Shown piece by piece: positions 22,083 to 25,395 of a stretch of 25,395 nt of DNA. The notes beneath the pieces are model-generated. The model did not search any database. It saw nothing but the letters and a program-made list of their open reading frames with translations, and was not told where the DNA came from. The position numbers and the translations under genes were made by a program. The stretch is from contig USJG01000017.1 of the NCBI GenBank assembly GCA_900554925.1, positions 1 through 25,395 on the forward strand. Reading direction: 5' to 3'. This DNA comes from an uncultured Lachnospiraceae bacterium (GTDB lineage Bacteria; Bacillota; Clostridia; Lachnospirales; Lachnospiraceae). Numbering within the stretch: position 1 is the first letter of the stretch; every line of letters starts with the position of its first letter.

Positions 22083-22952
22083 ATGTTTGGATATATAATA
22101 ATTAATAAAGGGGATATGAAATTTAAGGAGTTTGATATTTACCACTCTTATTACTGCGGACTTTGTCAGGCCTTGAAGAAAAAGTACGGTAAACTTGGAC
22201 AGATCAGCTTATCCTATGATATTACTTTTCTTGTAATGCTGCTGAGCAGCCTGTACGAACCGGAAACAGAAATTTTTGAGGTGAAATGCACAGCCCATCC
22301 CTTTGAAAAGCACCCTGTCAGAAGTAATGAATTTTCTTATTATGGGGCGGACATGAATCTGCTGTTTACCTATTATAAATGTAAGGACGACTGGGAAGAT
22401 GAAAGAAAATTGACCAGATTAGTCTATAAAAACTGTCTTAAAAGAGCCTACCGGAGCATATGCTCATATTATGGAGAAAAGACCAGGAAGATCAGTAATC
22501 TTATGAGAGAGCTTGCCCAGGAGGAAAAAAGGCAAAATCAGGATATTGACCGTATGGCGGGAATTTTCGGTGAGATTATGGGTGAACTGATGACGCCTAA
22601 AAATGACGAATGGCGGGATAGTTTAAAGGCCATGGGCAGCAATCTTGGAAAATTTATTTATTTGCTGGACGCCTACGAGGATGTGGAAGAAGATATTAAG
22701 AAAGGCCGATATAATCCTCTTAAGAAACGATTTGAAACTCCGGATTTTGAGGAGGAAACAAAGACGGTTCTTACCATGATCATGGCAGAATGCTGTAAGG
22801 AGTTTGAAAAGCTTCCCATCATTGAAAATGTGGAAATTCTGAGAAATATTCTTTATTCAGGCATCTGGTACAGGTATGAGATGGTAAGGCAGAAACGTGA
22901 AGAAGGACAGGTAAAGGAAAAGGCAAAGGAGCAGGGAGCAGAAAATGCGTGA
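22083..22952 (+). CDS. DUF5685 family protein
   Basis: A 289-aa, mostly helical protein that I match from memory to DUF5685 (start MFGYIIINKGDMKFKEFDIY, then YYCGLC). It has no signal peptide or membrane helix. Notable residues: a Cys25-x2-Cys28 pair, an acidic motif D102-D103-W-E-D106, and a second acidic motif D196-x3-D200-x3-D204 followed by KKGRYNP. Two Asp-rich motifs about 90 residues apart on helices recall the metal-diphosphate-binding motifs of isoprenoid-synthase folds such as squalene/phytoene synthases; this is a pattern observation and no function is established. It overlaps the J-domain gene by 8 bp, so the two are translated together. Confidence 0.85.
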   Translation: MFGYIIINKGDMKFKEFDIYHSYYCGLCQALKKKYGKLGQISLSYDITFLVMLLSSLYEPETEIFEVKCTAHPFEKHPVRSNEFSYYGADMNLLFTYYKCKDDWEDERKLTRLVYKNCLKRAYRSICSYYGEKTRKISNLMRELAQEEKRQNQDIDRMAGIFGEIMGELMTPKNDEWRDSLKAMGSNLGKFIYLLDAYEDVEEDIKKGRYNPLKKRFETPDFEEETKTVLTMIMAECCKEFEKLPIIENVEILRNILYSGIWYRYEMVRQKREEGQVKEKAKEQGAENA

Positions 22953-23694
22953 TCCGTATGAAGTACTGGGCGTATCAAGAAATGCCACAGAAGAAGAAAT
23001 TAAAAAAGCATATAAATCCCTCAGCAGAAAGTATCATCCCGATGCCAACATTAACAATCCTCACAAGGAGGCAGCAGAGGAAAAATTTAAAGAAATACAG
23101 CAGGCTTACCAGCAGATCATGAAAGAACGCACGGAAGGCTACAGCTATCAGGGAGGCGGCTACAACACATCAGGCAGAGGGTATGGCACTTCAGACTCCG
23201 GCAGCTATGGAGACTTTGGCGGTTTTGGAGGCTTTGGAGGCTTTGGAAATTTTGGGGGCTTTGGCGGCGCATATGGCAATACCGGAACAGGTTATGAAGA
23301 AGATGGATATTTACGGGCGGCAGGGAACTATGTGCGGAACGGATATTACAGGGAGGCCAGGAATGTACTGGATGGTATGGAGGAAGGAGCCAGAAATGCC
23401 AGGTGGTATTATTACAGTGCATTGGCCCATGCGGGACTGGGAAATCAGGTATCAGCATTAGAGCATGCCAGACGGGCAGCGGCCTTAGAACCCGGTAATT
23501 CAGATTACAGTAATCTGGTATATCAATTTGAAAACGGAGGTACCTGGTACAGGCAGAGACAGTATACCTATGGACAGCCCTACGTAAGCGGCAATGGACT
23601 TTGCCTGAAGCTGTGCATTGCGAATCTTGTCTGCAATATCTGCTGCGGCGGAGGTGGATTATGCTGTGGGGGAAGTCCATATTACAGGTACTAG
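22945..23694 (+). CDS. J-domain (DnaJ-like) co-chaperone with Gly/Phe linker, TPR-like region and Cys-rich tail
   Basis: A 249-aa protein. Residues 1-62 form a complete J-domain with the DnaK-stimulating HPD at 31-33 (RKYHPDANINNP). An FGG-repeat linker follows (about 90-108). Residues 118-195 form a TPR-like helical region (AAGNYVRNGYYREARNVLD then HAGLGNQVSALEHARRAAAL). The tail carries seven cysteines (220, 224, 230, 233, 234, 240, 241) in a hydrophobic Gly-rich context. It is not canonical DnaJ, which would have CxxCxGxG zinc fingers and about 375 aa. It overlaps the DUF5685 gene by 8 bp. The likely role is recruiting DnaK to a specific client, perhaps the DUF5685 protein. Confidence 0.9.
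   Translation: MRDPYEVLGVSRNATEEEIKKAYKSLSRKYHPDANINNPHKEAAEEKFKEIQQAYQQIMKERTEGYSYQGGGYNTSGRGYGTSDSGSYGDFGGFGGFGGFGNFGGFGGAYGNTGTGYEEDGYLRAAGNYVRNGYYREARNVLDGMEEGARNARWYYYSALAHAGLGNQVSALEHARRAAALEPGNSDYSNLVYQFENGGTWYRQRQYTYGQPYVSGNGLCLKLCIANLVCNICCGGGGLCCGGSPYYRY
23215..23270 (+). repeat. 9-bp in-frame repeats coding Phe-Gly-Gly
   Basis: Units like TTTGGAGGC are repeated six times with small changes, coding the FGG linker of the J-domain protein. Confidence 0.8.
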
Positions 23695-23705
23695 AATGTT
23701 ATCAA

Positions 23706-23740
23706 TGGGGATAACACCTGGCGGTGTTGTCCTTTTTTAA
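23706..23740 (+). terminator. Rho-independent terminator of the DUF5685/DnaJ operon
   Basis: GGATAACACC pairs with GGTGTTGTCC (one T-G wobble) around a TGGC loop, followed by TTTTTT. Confidence 0.9.
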
Positions 23741-23773
23741 TTTATAAAAAATAGACATAAGGGAGGAAAAAGT

Positions 23774-24481
23774 ATGAAACCTGTAATTGGTGTGGTTCCA
23801 CTATTTGATGACGAAAAGGACAGTATTTGGATGGTGCCCGGATATATGGAGGGCATACGGATGGCAGGAGGACTTCCAATTATATTGCCGCTAAAAGTGC
23901 AGGAGGATGAGATCAGACAGATCGTCCGGATGTGTAATGGATTTTTGTTTACCGGCGGGCATGACGTGGATCCGGCTTTGTATGGCGCACCAAAGAGCGA
24001 AAGGTGTGGCCCGGCAAATCATGACAGAGATGTACTGGAGCAGAGAATTTTTGAATATGCACTTAAAGACGATAAGCCGGTGTTTGGCATTTGCAGGGGG
24101 ATTCAACTGATCAATGTACTGTGTGGAGGAACCTTGTATCAGGATTTGCCAGCAGAGTATAAAGGGACAAAAGTGGTAGAGCATCATATGCAGCCGCCTT
24201 ATGATGTGCCTTGCCACCAGGTTAAGATCGTAAGGGGTACGCCTTTGGAAAGGATATTAAATAAACTGACTTTAGAAGTCAATAGCTATCACCATCAGGC
24301 AATTAAAGAATTGTCAAAGAATTTAAAACCAATGGCAATTTCAGAGGATGGGCTTGTGGAGGCGGTTTATATGCCCGGTAAGAAGTTTATACAGGCGGTA
24401 CAATGGCATCCGGAATTTATTTATCTGGCAGATGAAGATGCATGTAAACTGTTTAAGGCATTTGTTGATGCCTGTGTATAA
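23774..24481 (+). CDS. Gamma-glutamyl-gamma-aminobutyrate hydrolase-family protein (class I amidotransferase fold)
   Basis: A 235-aa cytosolic hydrolase of peptidase family C26, PuuD-like. The catalytic triad is visible: Cys107 in FGICRG, and His212 and Glu214 in WHPE. The family segment FTGGHDVDPALYG at 59-71 precedes it, and NSYHHQAIK at 170-178 follows. PuuD cleaves gamma-glutamyl-GABA in putrescine breakdown; relatives act on other gamma-glutamyl amides, and nothing in the neighbourhood (no puuABC) supports putrescine use here, so the substrate is open. GGGAGG precedes the ATG. Single gene, between two terminators/promoters. Confidence 0.9.
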   Translation: MKPVIGVVPLFDDEKDSIWMVPGYMEGIRMAGGLPIILPLKVQEDEIRQIVRMCNGFLFTGGHDVDPALYGAPKSERCGPANHDRDVLEQRIFEYALKDDKPVFGICRGIQLINVLCGGTLYQDLPAEYKGTKVVEHHMQPPYDVPCHQVKIVRGTPLERILNKLTLEVNSYHHQAIKELSKNLKPMAISEDGLVEAVYMPGKKFIQAVQWHPEFIYLADEDACKLFKAFVDACV

Positions 24482-24532
24482 TGATGGTCAAGGTTTGCTT
24501 TTTGTTTTCATCTTTTTTATTTCATCCAGCCC

Positions 24533-24561
24533 TTGACAAACTTATTATATTATAATAAAAT
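24533..24561 (+). promoter_or_regulatory. Strong sigma-70 promoter of tRNA-Arg
   Basis: Consensus TTGACA (24533-24538), exact 17-bp spacer, TAAAAT (24556-24561), 25 bp before the mature tRNA. Confidence 0.75.
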
Positions 24562-24586
24562 ACTTGTTGTTGCAAAAGCAATAGAT

Positions 24587-24660
24587 GTGCGCTTAGCTCA
24601 GCTGGATAGAGCGTTTGGCTACGGACCAAAAGGTCGGGGGTTCGAATCCTCTAGCGCACG
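24587..24660 (+). tRNA. tRNA-Arg (anticodon ACG)
   Basis: 74-nt cloverleaf: acceptor GTGCGCT/AGCGCAC, D-arm GCTC/GAGC, anticodon stem TTTGG/CCAAA with loop CTACGGA (anticodon ACG at 24621-24623), T-arm GGGGG/CCTCT (closed by a wobble) with TTCGAAT. The discriminator base is G. The CCA end is not encoded. A34 should be edited to inosine, so the tRNA would read CGU, CGC and CGA. Confidence 0.97.
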
Positions 24661-24690
24661 TTGACCGTGCTGTGTGCACGCTGACGAGGA

Positions 24691-24727
24691 GGCGGAAATG
24701 CTTAAACTGGCGTTTCCGCTTTCTTTG
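24691..24727 (+). terminator. Rho-independent terminator of tRNA-Arg
   Basis: GCGGAAATGC pairs with GCGTTTCCGC (one wobble) around an 8-nt loop, followed by TTTCTTT. Confidence 0.8.
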
Positions 24728-24767
24728 TAGAATTAAAATTTTATACAAAAGAGGGAGGTAAAGCTAT

Positions 24768-25193
24768 ATGAAAGCACTGATTAAGGAGTTTAAGGAATTT
24801 ATTTCAAGAGGAAATGTAATGGACATGGCAGTAGGTATCATTATCGGCGGTGCATTTACCGCTATAGTGACTTCTCTGGTCAATGATGTGGCAATGCCTT
24901 TATTATCCTTGCTTACCGGTGGATTTGATTTTACTGCACTTTGTGTTGTGTTAGGAGAGGGCGAGCAGGCTGCTACCTTGAATTATGGTGCCTTTATTGC
25001 ATCAGTAATCAATTTCCTGCTTATAGCACTGGTAATTTTTATCATGATCAAGATGATAAATAAGTTTTTCAGAAAGAAAAAAGAGGAGCCGGCAGCGGCA
25101 ACAACTAAAGTATGCCCCTTCTGCCGGGAAGAGATTTCCATAGAGGCTACCAGATGTCCTCACTGTACATCAGAACTGACCCAGGATGCTTAA
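24768..25193 (+). CDS. mscL: Large-conductance mechanosensitive channel MscL with C-terminal zinc ribbon
   Basis: Homopentameric membrane channel that opens under membrane tension on osmotic down-shock. The N-terminus (KEFKEFISRGNVMDMAVGII then GGAFTAIVTSLVNDV) is the MscL S1 helix and TM1 gate; TM2 is about residues 74-97. After the charged KKKEE stretch, where typical MscL has a short cytosolic helix bundle, this protein has a zinc ribbon with Cys116-x2-Cys119 and Cys130-x2-Cys133. Total length 141 aa. GAGGGAGG lies ahead of the ATG. Family identification is firm; the ribbon's role is unknown. Confidence 0.95.
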   Translation: MKALIKEFKEFISRGNVMDMAVGIIIGGAFTAIVTSLVNDVAMPLLSLLTGGFDFTALCVVLGEGEQAATLNYGAFIASVINFLLIALVIFIMIKMINKFFRKKKEEPAAATTKVCPFCREEISIEATRCPHCTSELTQDA

Positions 25194-25214
25194 AGGAGGC
25201 TAAAGTAAGGGGAA

Positions 25215-25395
25215 ATGGAGCAGAGCTTGCAGAAAAAAATCGCAGCGATTAATGATCTGACCGGTTTTGGACGGTGCGCGCTCACCGTAGCCATACCGGT
25301 TATTTCTCATATGCGGCTGCAATGCTGCCCGGTGCCCACCTCTATCCTGTCGAATCACACAGGGTATTCGGAGTATATTTTTGATGATTATACCC
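25215..25395 (+). CDS. Pyridoxamine/pyridoxal kinase-like protein, 5' end only
   Basis: The first 60 codons of a gene cut by the window edge. MEQSLQKKIAAINDLTGFGR then CALTVAIPVISHM and CCPVPTSILSNHTGYSEYIF matches the N-terminus of PfkB/ribokinase-like pyridoxamine kinases (PdxY/PdxK group), in which the conserved segment '(A)INDLSGFGR.SLT' and 'PTA(I)LSNHTG' line the pyridoxal site. These enzymes phosphorylate vitamin B6 vitamers in the salvage pathway. It starts 21 bp after mscL, with AAGGGG just upstream of the ATG and a GGAGG further upstream, so it may be cotranscribed with mscL. Confidence 0.85.
   Translation, partial: MEQSLQKKIAAINDLTGFGRCALTVAIPVISHMRLQCCPVPTSILSNHTGYSEYIFDDYT

Noticed and set aside
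23117..23680. 187-codon minus-strand frame opposite the J-domain gene
   Set aside because: Its His/Pro/Cys/Leu-rich composition is the shadow of the Gly/Phe repeats and tail of the real gene; no ribosome binding site.
24487..24537. Inverted repeat GTCAAGG/CCTTGAC after the C26 hydrolase gene
   Set aside because: The arms are about 35 nt apart and the right arm is the consensus -35 of the tRNA promoter; a terminator call is not supported.
24587..24660. tRNA-Arg as an integration (att) site of a mobile element
   Set aside because: No integrase gene or 3'-end duplication of the tRNA is seen in the window; flanking genes are ordinary.

Overview
The window looks like a chromosomal segment of a motile gut Firmicute, most likely Lachnospiraceae (Roseburia/Agathobacter/Butyrivibrio-like). 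This is inferred from the low-to-moderate GC, strong GGAGG ribosome binding sites, a Clostridia-type flagellin, a T-box in front of leuA, a DUF5685/DnaJ pair and a chemoreceptor. Almost all of it is ordinary chromosome; the accessory stretch is about 1.5-6.3 kb.

Layout. (1) 1-1.5 kb: flagellin. (2) 1.5-3.6 kb: decayed remnants of TIR-like and macro-domain-like genes, then an AlbA_2/Schlafen-type ATP-binding regulator. (3) 3.6-16.2 kb: a galactosamine/N-acetylgalactosamine (aga-type) catabolic locus in several transcription units. These are a class II tagatose/fructose-bisphosphate aldolase (+), an AbiE toxin-antitoxin pair inserted next to it (-), the aldolase partner subunit KbaZ/GatZ with an amino-sugar-6-phosphate deacetylase (-), AgaS with PTS IIA and a YajC homologue (+), an AraC regulator with a Gfo/Idh/MocA oxidoreductase (-), and PTS IIB-IIC-IID with a HAD hydrolase (+). 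Read together: PTS uptake gives GalNAc-6-P, the deacetylase gives GalN-6-P, AgaS deaminates/isomerises it to tagatose-6-P, and after a kinase that is not in this window KbaY/KbaZ splits the bisphosphate. Shared ACTAAAA motifs in the two divergent intergenic regions suggest common control, probably by the AraC protein.

(4) 16.3-18.7 kb: a leucine T-box followed by leuA, which carries a complete C-terminal AraC-type DNA-binding domain. This enzyme/regulator fusion is the most unusual object in the window. (5) 18.7-19.0 kb: a 37-residue membrane protein gene with its own promoter and terminator. (6) 19.0-19.32 kb: a 308-bp imperfect palindromic element, probably a dispersed repeat. (7) 19.4-23.7 kb: a methyl-accepting chemotaxis protein, a membrane zinc-ribbon protein, a DUF5685 protein and an overlapping J-domain protein with a Cys-rich tail. 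(8) 23.8-25.4 kb: a class I amidotransferase-like hydrolase, tRNA-Arg(ACG), MscL with an added zinc ribbon, and the start of a pyridoxamine-kinase-like gene cut by the window edge.

All assignments come from reading the sequence and from memory of protein families; no database search was run.
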